DNA of 29,682 bases from Extensimonas sp963708545 (GCA_963708545.1 CAVPUD010000083.1:1-29682), one strand, 5' to 3'; counted from the first letter of the stretch, positions 8,189-14,747 are shown. A program made the numbers and translations. The notes: generated from the sequence alone by a model not told the origin.

Positions 8189-9276
8189 TCGGCCTGGAAG
8201 ATCGCCGCAGCCTGGCCCAGGACATCGACATTGCCAACAAAGCCGGTGCGCGGCTGCGCGAAGCCTGCAAGGTGGTGGGCATCGATGTGCGCACGCTGCA
8301 GCGCTGGCAATCGGGTGGGGGGCTGCAGCGCGGTGATGCCCGCCCGCACGCCGTGCGTCCCACGCCCGCGCATGCGCTCAGCGCTGACGAACGCCAACAG
8401 GTGCTGTGTGTGGCCAACGAGCCGCGCTTTGCCGACATGCCGCCGGCGCGCATCGTGCCCGCGCTGGCCGATGAGGGCGTGTACCTGGCCAGCGAGTCCA
8501 CCTTCTGCCGCGTGCTGCGCGAGCACGGCCAGACGCGCCATCGCGGGCGTGCCAAGGCACCGCGGGCCAGTCGCCCACCGACCACCCATGTGGCCAGCGG
8601 TCCGCGACAGGTCTGGTGCTGGGACATGACTTACCTGCCGGCGCAGGTGGCCGGCCACTGGTTTTACCTGTACCTGATCCTGGATGTGTACAGCCGCAAG
8701 ATCGTGGGCTTCGAAGTGCACGACCGCGACAACGCCGCGCACGCGGCCCAGTTGGCCCGGCGCACAGCTCTGGCCGAGGGCATCCATGCGCTGGGCGACA
8801 AGCCTGTGCTGCACGGCGACAACGGCGCCACGCTCAAGGCCACCAGCGTGCTGGCGATGCTCAACTGGCTGGGCGTCAAGCCCTCGTACTCGCGCCCGCG
8901 GGTCAGCGACGACAACGCCTTCGTCGAGAGCCTGTTCCGCACGGCCAAGTACCGACCCGAGTACCCCGAGCGCGGCTTCGCTGATCTGGCGGCTGCGCGC
9001 CAGTGGGCTGGCGACTTCGTGCACCGGTACAACCACGAGCACCGGCACAGCGGCATCCGCTACGTCACGCCGGCACAGCGCCACGCGGGGCAGGACCGCG
9101 AGATACTGCGGGAGCGCCATGCGCTGTACGAGCGCGCACGCGCACTGCATCCGCGACGGTGGTCGGGATCAACACGTGACTGGTCGCACATCGACGTGGT
9201 CGCGCTCAACCCTGAACGAACGGAGGTGCTCGACGCCGCGACTGCGCGCGTGAATAGGCAGCCAATGGCTGCTTGA
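8185..9276 (+). CDS. IS3-family transposase OrfB (DDE catalytic domain)
   Basis: This 363-residue protein has an N-terminal HTH_21-like part (LREACKVVGIDVRTLQRWQ, then ARIVPALADEGVYLASESTFCRVLREHG) and an rve integrase core. The core carries the DDE residues in WCWDMTYLP, LHGDNGA and DNAFVESLF, followed by the YNHEHRHSGIRYVTP motif common to IS3-type transposases. All three catalytic residues are present and the frame is complete, so the element looks intact. Its ATG overlaps the orfA stop by four bases. Expression as an OrfAB fusion from the upstream A7 run is likely, with OrfB alone a by-product. Confidence 0.93.
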   Translation: MIGLEDRRSLAQDIDIANKAGARLREACKVVGIDVRTLQRWQSGGGLQRGDARPHAVRPTPAHALSADERQQVLCVANEPRFADMPPARIVPALADEGVYLASESTFCRVLREHGQTRHRGRAKAPRASRPPTTHVASGPRQVWCWDMTYLPAQVAGHWFYLYLILDVYSRKIVGFEVHDRDNAAHAAQLARRTALAEGIHALGDKPVLHGDNGATLKATSVLAMLNWLGVKPSYSRPRVSDDNAFVESLFRTAKYRPEYPERGFADLAAARQWAGDFVHRYNHEHRHSGIRYVTPAQRHAGQDREILRERHALYERARALHPRRWSGSTRDWSHIDVVALNPERTEVLDAATARVNRQPMAA

Positions 9277-9278
9277 GG

Positions 9279-9298
9279 ACGCGACAAGTAGCTTGACA
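9279..9298 (-). repeat. Right terminal inverted repeat of the IS
   Basis: GCGACAAGTA at 9281-9290 is the exact complement of 7492-7501, and 17 of 20 bases match overall. The host duplication AGCCC follows at 9307-9311, after eight bases (9299-9306) that neither match the left end nor continue vapC. Confidence 0.8.
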
Positions 9299-9306
9299 CG
9301 TACCGC

Positions 9307-9432
9307 AGCCCAGACGACGCTGCAAAGCGCCAGTTCATCAAGGCTTCGGGTGGCAAGTCGCGCTTTCAGAGCCAGATTTCGCCCGCGCAGAACCTCGATG
9401 CAGACATTGGTATCGAGCAGATAGCGCATCAC
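9307..9432 (-). pseudogene. VapC-type PIN toxin, N-terminal part
   Basis: From an ATG at 9429 (or GTG at 9432) the frame reads MRYLLDTNVCIEVLRG, the first acidic motif of PIN-domain ribonucleases, and goes on to LDELALCSVVWA, where the IS begins. Beyond that the frame runs on into IS sequence to a stop near 9169, giving at most an 87-residue chimera without the later catalytic acids. The start overlaps the antitoxin stop (GTGATG), as is normal in vapBC operons. The rest of the gene is at 7195-7478. Confidence 0.87.
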
Positions 9433-9635
9433 AGCCCTTGCACATCAGAGAGAGGCGGTTGCGGCAGTCTGTCCGGGAAGTCGGGCGCGGCGCCCCATGC
9501 CCGGTCAAGCCATGCGGAGTCGGTCGCCTTCTCGCGTTTGGTTTGCAGGTAACCGATGAAGTTGAGCACCTCCCGCTGGAATTCTGGCGGCAACGTGCTG
9601 GCTTCCTTGTCGATCGCTTTAATCAATTCGTTCAT
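9429..9635 (-). CDS. VapB-type antitoxin, DUF2281-like
   Basis: This 68-residue protein (MNELIKAIDKEASTLPPEFQREVLNFIGYLQTKRE start region) resembles the small DUF2281 antitoxins, which carry a LP-x-REVL-x-FI-x-L helix, paired with VapC toxins. A clear ribosome-binding site AAGGAG lies 5 bases before the ATG. Its stop overlaps the toxin start. The antitoxin is intact while its toxin is split by an IS. It would therefore now be an orphan, able at most to neutralise related toxins or act on its own promoter. No obvious DNA-binding motif can be assigned by eye. Confidence 0.8.
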   Translation of the reverse strand: MNELIKAIDKEASTLPPEFQREVLNFIGYLQTKREKATDSAWLDRAWGAAPDFPDRLPQPPLSDVQGL

Positions 9636-9644
9636 CGCGGCTCC

Positions 9645-10241
9645 TTGAAAACATTCAATTTCATCCGTGGACTCTAATACCCGGCCTACTTGATCACCAG
9701 CCAGGTAATGAGTTCAAAGTCGTTAACGTGCTTCACCTGCTTGTTGGCATCGGTGATGCTTACCGCCACGCCCAGCGAAGAGGTTGCCGGCGTTCTTGCG
9801 GCCGAACTGGGCGGCGATGGCGGCGCCAGCCGGAGGCCTTGCTGCGCGGCGGTCAATCGCCAGGGCGCGAAGCAACTGCTGCGGCTTACGCTGCTCTCGC
9901 CAACGCTGGTGCGCAGCATCCTCGATGGGCACCAGCCGAAAACCTTGAGCTTGCTCTGGTTGAAGAACAATTTGCCGCCGTCGGATTGGGGTGAGCAACA
10001 TCGGTTGTTCAACGGATTCGATGCGTAAAACGGGTTTGCAGGAATTCTGGTCAGGGCGGTTGATGTGCAACCATTGGCCCTAAACCCACATGAAATCGAG
10101 GGGGCGAGCCTCGTCCAGCCACCGGTCGAATGGAGAAAAGAGAGGATTCCGAGTGCCGGCGAACTGGAAAATACACCACGAGGGCGATGGCGAAACGCCA
10201 GACCTTGCCGAAAGCCCCGCCAGTGCTGGCGCGGCGGGCAG
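9645..10241. other. Degenerate accessory DNA between the antitoxin and the tRNA
   Basis: Apart from the recombinase remnant at 9864-10028 I see no convincing gene in these roughly 600 bases. Several short frames exist on both strands. A leftward one ending at 9686 finishes in VSITDANKQVKHVNDFELIT, which looks protein-like but which I cannot assign. The segment reads as decayed mobile DNA. I searched by eye for a duplicate of the tRNA 3' end that could mark an attachment site and did not find one. Confidence 0.5.
9864..10028 (+). pseudogene. Remnant of a site-specific recombinase C-terminus
   Basis: The frame reads LLRLTLLSPTLVRSILDGHQ, then PKTLSLLWLKNNLPPSDWGEQ and LFNGFDA. This resembles the C-terminal end of large serine recombinases of phages and islands, where a pattern like RLTLLAPDIVEAILDGRQP and a closing P-x-x-W-x-x-Q segment recurs. 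The N-terminal catalytic and zinc-ribbon parts are absent, and the sequence in front is of a different kind. It is probably a leftover of an element that once occupied this site close to the tRNA. Confidence 0.6.
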
Positions 10242-10270
10242 AAAAAAACCCAACCAATAAGGGCTGGGTT
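10242..10270 (-). terminator. Rho-independent terminator of the tRNA gene
   Basis: AACCCA (10247-10252) pairs with TGGGTT (10265-10270), with further inner pairing, and on the minus strand is followed by a run of seven T (A at 10242-10248 on the plus strand). It lies 8 bases beyond the encoded CCA of the leftward tRNA. Confidence 0.85.
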
Positions 10271-10277
10271 TTAGAAC

Positions 10278-10354
10278 TGGTGGCGCTTCACGGACTCGAA
10301 CCGCGGACCTGTGGATTATGATTCCATCGCTCTAACCGACTGAGCTAAAGCGCC
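10278..10354 (-). tRNA. tRNA-Met (CAU), elongator type
   Basis: Read leftward, the 77-base gene opens GGCGCTTTAGCTCAG and closes with GAAGCGCC-A-CCA; the acceptor arms GGCGCTT and AAGCGCC pair. The anticodon loop ATCATAA between TGGA and TCCA gives anticodon CAU. The T arm GGTTCGAGTCC is standard, and CCA is encoded. CAU may be elongator Met, initiator Met or lysidine-modified Ile2. The paired first acceptor position argues against the initiator, and the overall arm sequence favours elongator Met, but Ile2 is not excluded by eye. Confidence 0.9.
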
Positions 10355-10430
10355 TGAGCCGGCAATTATAGCCAGATTCGCGCACCTGCAATCGTAGCCA
10401 TCGCAGCCGGTGGGGCACTAAAGTGCAAGC

Positions 10431-11156
10431 TCAACCTTGGCGCAGGCGGTCCACGGCCTGCTGCAAGTCGCGGCTCCAGGCGCGCCGGTCGCGGCCTTGC
10501 GCGTGCTCTGGAGGGCCGAAATGCACCACGGCTTCGATGGGCGGCGCGCACAGCGTGCGCCAGAGTGAAACCAGCAGGATTTCATCGTCCGTGTAGCTGG
10601 GGGCAAAGCTGATGCGGCCGCTGGCCTTGTCAACAAAGCGCAAGCCCAGGGGCTGCACGGGAGCGTCGCAGGCGATGGCGGCCTGCAGAAGGTTAGGATA
10701 AAAGGGCCGCAGCGTGCGCCCGTCGCCCGTGGTGCCCTCGGGAAACAAAGCCAGCACCTCGTTGCGCTGCAGCGCCTGCTGCAGCTGATGCACCATGCGC
10801 TGAGCCTCGCGGCGCGAGCTGCGCTCCAGGTACAGCGTGCCCGCAGCCGAGGCCAGGGTTCCGAGCAGGGGCCAGGATTGCACGTCGGACTTGGAGACGA
10901 AGCGGCAGTAGCGCGTGGCGTGCAGCACCGGAATGTCGAGCCACGAAATGTGGTTGGCCACGAGCAGCACAGGCCCCTGCGCTGGAGGGCTGCCCACGAC
11001 GCGCAAAGACACGCCAAGAATGCGCAGCAAGGCCTGCGCCCAGACCTGCACGCGCATTTGCTGCTGCTCGGGCGAAAAGCGTGAAAAGCGCAGCAGCACG
11101 ATCGCCACGCCCACAACCAGATGCCAAAGCAGCCGCAACATCCGCCCGCAGGCCAT
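10431..11156 (-). CDS. plsC: PlsC-type 1-acyl-glycerol-3-phosphate acyltransferase
   Basis: This 241-residue protein has an N-terminal membrane segment (LLWHLVVGVAIVLLRF), the HX4D acyltransferase motif in NHISWLD (His69, Asp74) and the FPEGTTGDG motif, so it should acylate lysophosphatidic acid (or a lysophospholipid) at the membrane. It follows pyrC' in the leftward cluster. The ATG at 11154-11156 lies inside the ATGAT target duplication of a MITE-like element, and the weak AGGA in front comes from the element's terminal repeat. Removing the element restores an in-frame upstream ATG AAG CAA ATC ATG GCC, so the ancestral protein probably began four codons earlier. The catalytic domain is unaffected. 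An ATG at 11186 inside the element could also be used. Confidence 0.88.
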   Translation of the reverse strand: MACGRMLRLLWHLVVGVAIVLLRFSRFSPEQQQMRVQVWAQALLRILGVSLRVVGSPPAQGPVLLVANHISWLDIPVLHATRYCRFVSKSDVQSWPLLGTLASAAGTLYLERSSRREAQRMVHQLQQALQRNEVLALFPEGTTGDGRTLRPFYPNLLQAAIACDAPVQPLGLRFVDKASGRISFAPSYTDDEILLVSLWRTLCAPPIEAVVHFGPPEHAQGRDRRAWSRDLQQAVDRLRQG

Positions 11157-11159
11157 GAT

Positions 11160-11396
11160 CCTAAATCCGGCAGTTGACCGCTGCATTTTGTATGCAACGC
11201 TTTGATTTTTCGAATGATTTTTCACGCTGCGAGACTCACCCATCGGGTGAGAGCGCTGCGCACCCGATCGCGCCGCCCTCGGGCACGCTGGCCGCGTTGC
11301 AAATCCTCGCCATGGCACCCGCCATGGCTGCGGTTTGCGCCTTGCCAGTGCACCCGATGACGACACGCTCGGGCGCGCTCAACTGCCGGATTTAGG
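11160..11396. mobile_element. MITE-like non-coding element with TIRs and 5-bp target duplication
   Basis: The 18-base repeat CCTAAATCCGGCAGTTGA at 11160-11177 recurs in perfect inverted orientation at 11379-11396. The 237-bp segment is flanked on both sides by ATGAT (11155-11159 and 11397-11401). Inside are a hairpin CTCACCC/GGGTGAG (11235-11251) and a GCCATGGC repeat, but no convincing gene. Terminal inverted repeats plus a matching short direct repeat are the signature of a transposed element too short to encode a transposase. The element sits between pyrC' and plsC and displaces the plsC leader. The transposase that would mobilise it is not in the window. Confidence 0.8.
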
Positions 11397-11444
11397 ATGA
11401 TTTGCTTCATAAAACGGAGCGCAAGAGCAGTACCCAACCGCCGC

Positions 11445-12740
11445 TCAGGCGCGCTCGAACGCCACTGCGCCGCCCACCACGGTCCAGCGCACCTGGCCCG
11501 GCAGTTCGTAGCCCAGAAACGGCGTGTGCTTGCCCTGGCTGCGCAGCGCTTCGGCGCGCACGCTCCAGCGTGCCTGTGGCTCCAAGATGCACAGGTCGGC
11601 CACGCCGCCTTCGACGATCCGCCCCAGGCTCGCTTGCAGCGTGCCCAGCGCGTTGCCGAGCACACCTGCCGGCGCGCTGCTGACCACGGCGAGCGCACGC
11701 GCCAGCGGCACGTTCTGGTCTTGCGACCACTTGAGCGCGAGGCTCAGGAGCAGCTCCAGCCCCGTGGCGCCGGGCTCGGCCTCGGCAAAGGGCTGGGCCT
11801 TGGCGTCTTCATCGACCGGGGTATGGTCGGACACGAGGGCGTCTATGGTGCCGTCGGCCAGGCCCGCACGGAGCGCGTCGCGGTCGCGCGCCTGGCGCAG
11901 CGGCGGCGCGAGGCGCGCGCGGCTGTCGAAGTAGCCTATGTCGGTATCGGTGAGGTGCAGCGAGTTGATGCTCACGTCGCAGCTCACCGGCAGGCCCTCG
12001 GCCTTGGCGCGGCGCACCAGCTCGACGCCCGCGGCGCTCGAGAGGCGGCACAGGTGCACGCGCGCGCCCGTGCTGCGCTGCAGCTCAAAAATGGTGTGCA
12101 CGGCAATGGTCTCGGCCGCGACGGGCACGCCCGCGAGGCCCAGGCGCGTGGCCAGCGGGCCGCTGGCGGCCACGCCGCGCCCCAGGTGCGCGTCCTGCGG
12201 GCGCAGCCACACGGTGTAGCCGAAGGTGGCCGCGTATTGCAGCGCACGCTGCAGCACCTGCGTGTTGGGCAGCGGCGCCTCGGCCTGACCGAAGCCGACG
12301 CAGCCCGCCTCGGTGAGTTCGGCCATTTCGGTCAGCACCTCGCCCGCGAGGCCGCGCGTGAGCGCACCCAGCGGGAACACGCGCGCGAGATGCAGCTTTT
12401 CGGCGCGCGACTTGAGCATCTCGACCAGGCCGGGCTCGTCGAGCACGGGCTCGGTGTCTGGCAGGCACACCAGGCTGGTCACGCCGCCCGCCGCCGCCGC
12501 GGCCATTTCGGATTCGAGCATGCCCTCGTGCTCGTGCCCGGGCTCGCGCAGGCGCACCGCCAGGTCAACCAGCCCAGGCAGCACGATGCAGCCGCGCGCA
12601 TCGAGCACGCGCCGCGGCACGAAGTCCGCCGGTGCCTGCCCGAGCGCGACGATGCGCCCCGCGGCCAGCGCGACGTCGCAGTGCTGGTCGAGACCGCTGC
12701 CCGGATCGATCACGCGGCCGTGCTGGATCAGTAGGTTCAT
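11445..12740 (-). CDS. pyrC: PyrC', dihydroorotase-like non-catalytic partner of PyrB
   Basis: This 431-residue protein has the fold signatures of class I dihydroorotase (amidohydrolase superfamily), but the zinc ligands are gone. The HxH motif of PGLVD-H-x-H-LREPG reads DLAVRLREPG (Ala61, Arg63). The later metal-binding His in H-x-C-H reads HLCR (Arg232). The ...PHH segment reads DVSINSLHL, and D-H-A-P-H reads SDHTPV (Asp305 kept). This is the pattern of the inactive PyrC' subunit that in Pseudomonas assembles with class A aspartate carbamoyltransferase. Pairing with pyrB (86 bases upstream) supports that role, and a separate active dihydroorotase must then exist elsewhere. No good ribosome-binding site precedes the ATG, and a hairpin repeat lies in the gap. 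Confidence 0.88.
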   Translation of the reverse strand: MNLLIQHGRVIDPGSGLDQHCDVALAAGRIVALGQAPADFVPRRVLDARGCIVLPGLVDLAVRLREPGHEHEGMLESEMAAAAAGGVTSLVCLPDTEPVLDEPGLVEMLKSRAEKLHLARVFPLGALTRGLAGEVLTEMAELTEAGCVGFGQAEAPLPNTQVLQRALQYAATFGYTVWLRPQDAHLGRGVAASGPLATRLGLAGVPVAAETIAVHTIFELQRSTGARVHLCRLSSAAGVELVRRAKAEGLPVSCDVSINSLHLTDTDIGYFDSRARLAPPLRQARDRDALRAGLADGTIDALVSDHTPVDEDAKAQPFAEAEPGATGLELLLSLALKWSQDQNVPLARALAVVSSAPAGVLGNALGTLQASLGRIVEGGVADLCILEPQARWSVRAEALRSQGKHTPFLGYELPGQVRWTVVGGAVAFERA

Positions 12741-12747
12741 AGTTTTA

Positions 12748-12800
12748 TATGAAAATGGCCTCTAGCCCTTATGTATCAAGCGCTAGCAGCTATCAATAAA
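12748..12800. repeat. Hairpin-forming intergenic repeat between pyrB and pyrC'
   Basis: The AT-richer spacer contains CTAGC-C-CTT (12762-12770) pairing with AAG-C-GCTAG (12778-12786) around the loop ATGTATC. Read on the minus strand the core is GATAGCTGCTAGCGCTTGAT. A similar GATAGCT...GCGCTT block with a hairpin follows hemL at 29509-29544. The two look like degenerate members of an interspersed family; membership is inferred from two copies only. Confidence 0.5.
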
Positions 12801-12826
12801 GGACTTCTTCGCATGGTCTCAGCCTC

Positions 12827-13789
12827 TCACGCTTCGTTCCCGGCGACGATGGACATCACTGCCATGCGCACCGCGATGCCGAAGGTGACCTGCGGCAGGA
12901 TCACGCTCTGGCGGCCATCGACGACGGCGGAGTCGATCTCCACGCCGCGGTTGATCGGCCCGGGGTGCATCACGATCGCGTCGGGCTTGGCCCAGCGCAG
13001 CTTTTCGGGGCTGAGGCCGAAGTGCTTGAAGTATTCCTGGCGCGAAGGCAGCAGCGCGCCGCTCATGCGCTCGTTTTGCAGGCGCAGCATGATGACCACG
13101 TCGGCATCCCTGATGCCCTCTTGCAGCGTGTGGCACACGCGCACGCCCATGGGCGCCAGGTCGGCGGGCACCAGCGTGCGCGGGCCGACCACGCGCACCT
13201 CGGCCGCACCCAGCGTGGTCAACGCGTGGATGTCCGAGCGCGCCACGCGCGAATGCAGCACGTCGCCGACGATGGCCACCGTGAGGTTGCTGAAGTCTTT
13301 TTTGTAGTGACGTATGGTGTACATGTCGAGCAGCCCCTGCGTGGGGTGCGCGTGCCGCCCGTCGCCCGCGTTGACCACGTGCACATGCGGCGCCACGTGC
13401 TGCGCGATCAGGTAGGGCGCGCCCGACTCGCTGTGGCGCACCACGAACAAATCCGCTGCCATGGCGCTCAGGTTGGCAATGGTGTCGAGCAGCGACTCGC
13501 CCTTGCTCGCCGAGCTGCGCGCGATGTCGAGGTTGATCACGTCCGCCGACAGCCGCTTGGCCGCGATCTCGAATGTGGTGCGCGTGCGCGTGCTGTTTTC
13601 GAAAAACAGGTTGAACACGCTCTTACCACGCAGCAGCGGCACTTTTTTGACCTCGCGGTCGTTCATGCTGACGAAGTTGTCGGCCGTGTCGAGGATCTGC
13701 AGCAGGATGTCGCGCGGCAGGCCTTCGGTGGACAGTAGGTGGATCAGCTCGCCCTGCGCGTTGAGCTGGGGATTGCGCCGGTGCCGCAC
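12827..13789 (-). CDS. pyrB: Aspartate carbamoyltransferase catalytic subunit
   Basis: This protein of about 320 residues catalyses carbamoyl phosphate + aspartate to carbamoyl aspartate, the committed step of pyrimidine synthesis. The carbamoyl-phosphate loop ENSTRTRTTFE is near residues 64-74. Also present are SASKGESLLDT, HPTQGLLDMYTI, GDVLHSRVARS and HPGPINRGVEI, all typical and complete. I prefer the GTG at 13789 because GAGGAGG (13797-13803) lies 7 bases before it. A TTG at 13795, which overlaps the pyrR stop as TTGA, is only 1 base from that site. The N-terminal extension (HRRNPQLNAQGELIHLLS) and the neighbouring pyrC' point to a class A-type complex with PyrC' and not to a PyrI regulatory subunit, which is absent here. 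Confidence 0.97.
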   Translation of the reverse strand: MRHRRNPQLNAQGELIHLLSTEGLPRDILLQILDTADNFVSMNDREVKKVPLLRGKSVFNLFFENSTRTRTTFEIAAKRLSADVINLDIARSSASKGESLLDTIANLSAMAADLFVVRHSESGAPYLIAQHVAPHVHVVNAGDGRHAHPTQGLLDMYTIRHYKKDFSNLTVAIVGDVLHSRVARSDIHALTTLGAAEVRVVGPRTLVPADLAPMGVRVCHTLQEGIRDADVVIMLRLQNERMSGALLPSRQEYFKHFGLSPEKLRWAKPDAIVMHPGPINRGVEIDSAVVDGRQSVILPQVTFGIAVRMAVMSIVAGNEA

Positions 13790-13791
13790 GC

Positions 13792-14313
13792 TCAAGCCTC
13801 CTCGACCTGAAAATGGAATTGGCCCTGCGCGTCGCGCGCGAGGGCGAGCGACTGCGTGGGCGGCAGCGCCACGCGCGCCGCGGCGAAGTCGGCCTGCACG
13901 GGCAGCTCGCGCCCGCCGCGATCGACGAGCACGGCAAGGCGCACGCGCGCGGGGCGGCCATAGTCGAACAACTCATTGAGCACGGCGCGCAAGGTGCGCC
14001 CGGTGTAGAGCACGTCGTCGAGCAGCAGAATGTCGGCGCCTTCCACGTCGAACGGCAGCGTGGTCTGCGCGCTCGCGCTCAGGCCGCGCTGGGCGAAGTC
14101 GTCGCGGTGCAGCGCCGAAGACAGCACGCCGGGCGCGCCGGGCAGGCCCAGGTCTTTTTGCAGGCGCTCGGCCAGCCAGGCACCACCTGAGGGGATGCCC
14201 GCGAGCCGCGTCGCCGGCGCCATGAGCGCGCGCACCCCTTGCAGCAGTTCGCGGTAGAGGGCCTCGGCGTCGAGCACGAGGTGGCCTGCGGCGGCAGGCG
14301 GGGGGGAACTCAT
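13792..14313 (-). CDS. pyrR: PyrR-type regulator / uracil phosphoribosyltransferase
   Basis: This 173-residue phosphoribosyltransferase-fold protein has the PRPP-binding loop LLLDDVLYTGRTLRA at about residues 97-110 and the GIPSGGAWLAERL segment at 39-51. PyrR proteins bind UMP and control pyrimidine gene expression, and many also convert uracil and PRPP to UMP. The ATG at 14311-14313 overlaps the ruvX stop by four bases (ATGA) and gives normal length; upstream in-frame sequence belongs to ruvX. I saw no obvious PyrR attenuator (anti-terminator/terminator pair) between pyrR and pyrB, which are adjacent. Regulation by RNA binding is therefore not evident here, and a mainly enzymatic role is possible. 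Confidence 0.92.
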   Translation of the reverse strand: MSSPPPAAAGHLVLDAEALYRELLQGVRALMAPATRLAGIPSGGAWLAERLQKDLGLPGAPGVLSSALHRDDFAQRGLSASAQTTLPFDVEGADILLLDDVLYTGRTLRAVLNELFDYGRPARVRLAVLVDRGGRELPVQADFAAARVALPPTQSLALARDAQGQFHFQVEEA

Positions 14314-14747
14314 GGCAGGCTCCTCAAAAACTGCTCCAGGATGATGCAGGCCGCGCCGGCGTCGGCATCCGGCGTGCGCGCCTCGGCCAGCGCCGCGGTG
14401 GTGCTGTAGCGCTCGTCGACCTCGTACACCGGCAGGCCGAAGCGCCCGTGCAGCTGGCGCGCGAACTTGCGCGCACGCGCGGTGTTTTCGTGGCTCGCGC
14501 CGTCGGGATGAAAGGGCACACCGACCACCAGCGCGTCGGGCTGCCACTCACGGATGCGCCGCGCCACCTCGGCAAAGCGCGCATCGCCCGCGGCGTGGAT
14601 GCTGGCTTGCGGGCTCGCGCTGCGCAAGAGCCGCGTGCCCACGGCCACGCCGGTGCGCCGCAGGCCGTAGTCGAAAGCCAGAAAGGTCTGCAACTGCGCG
14701 GGCACTGGCGTTGGCGCAGGCAGGCCAGCCGACTCGTCCATCTTCAT
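14310..14747 (-). CDS. ruvX: RuvX/YqgF, pre-16S rRNA nuclease or Holliday junction resolvase-like
   Basis: This 145-residue RNase H-fold protein has the first acidic strand FLAFDYGLRRTGVAVG, the VVGVPFHPDG strand, the DERYSTTAALA motif and a closing Asp in TPDADAGAACIILEQFL. These carry the acidic residues of the YqgF active site. Members process the 5' end of 16S rRNA and were first proposed as resolvases. It sits between yqgE (1-base overlap, TGATG) and pyrR (4-base overlap), the usual proteobacterial yqgE-yqgF pairing. The N-terminal 20 residues are a Pro/Ala-rich extension, and a start a few codons later (ATG at 14741, MDESAG) is also possible. Confidence 0.94.
   Translation of the reverse strand: MKMDESAGLPAPTPVPAQLQTFLAFDYGLRRTGVAVGTRLLRSASPQASIHAAGDARFAEVARRIREWQPDALVVGVPFHPDGASHENTARARKFARQLHGRFGLPVYEVDERYSTTAALAEARTPDADAGAACIILEQFLRSLP

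Larger units (their letters stand above)
7479..9306 (+). mobile_element. IS3-family insertion sequence
   Basis: The element carries two overlapping transposase frames (orfA 7715-8188, orfB 8185-9276), an A7 slippery run and imperfect terminal inverted repeats. It is inserted in vapC. The flanks share AGCCC (7474-7478 and 9307-9311), which I take as a 5-bp target duplication. If so the element is 1828 bp. The strongest repeat starts a few bases inside each end: 7485-7504 matches the complement of 9279-9298 at 17 of 20 positions, with TACTTGTCGC perfect. The outermost bases (6 at the left, 8 at the right) do not match each other or the usual TG...CA, so the exact ends are uncertain by up to about 8 bases. 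About 230 bases of non-coding DNA precede orfA, longer than is common in this family. Confidence 0.85.

Noticed and set aside
7855..9150. A 431-residue frame on the minus strand across the IS
   Set aside because: It is antisense to the transposase frames, whose DDE motifs are unmistakable, and has no recognisable fold.
10051..10274. Small frames on both strands just before the tRNA terminator
   Set aside because: Neither strand shows a ribosome-binding site or motif, and the frames run through the terminator or the tRNA.
10278..10354. Initiator tRNA-fMet or Ile2 tRNA for the CAU anticodon
   Set aside because: The first acceptor base pair is matched, unlike the initiator, and the arms look like elongator Met. 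Ile2 cannot be fully excluded without a model search.
13789..14313. A pyrimidine attenuator controlled by PyrR
   Set aside because: No anti-terminator/terminator pair or PyrR-binding-loop pattern could be seen between yqgE and pyrB, where the genes overlap or abut.
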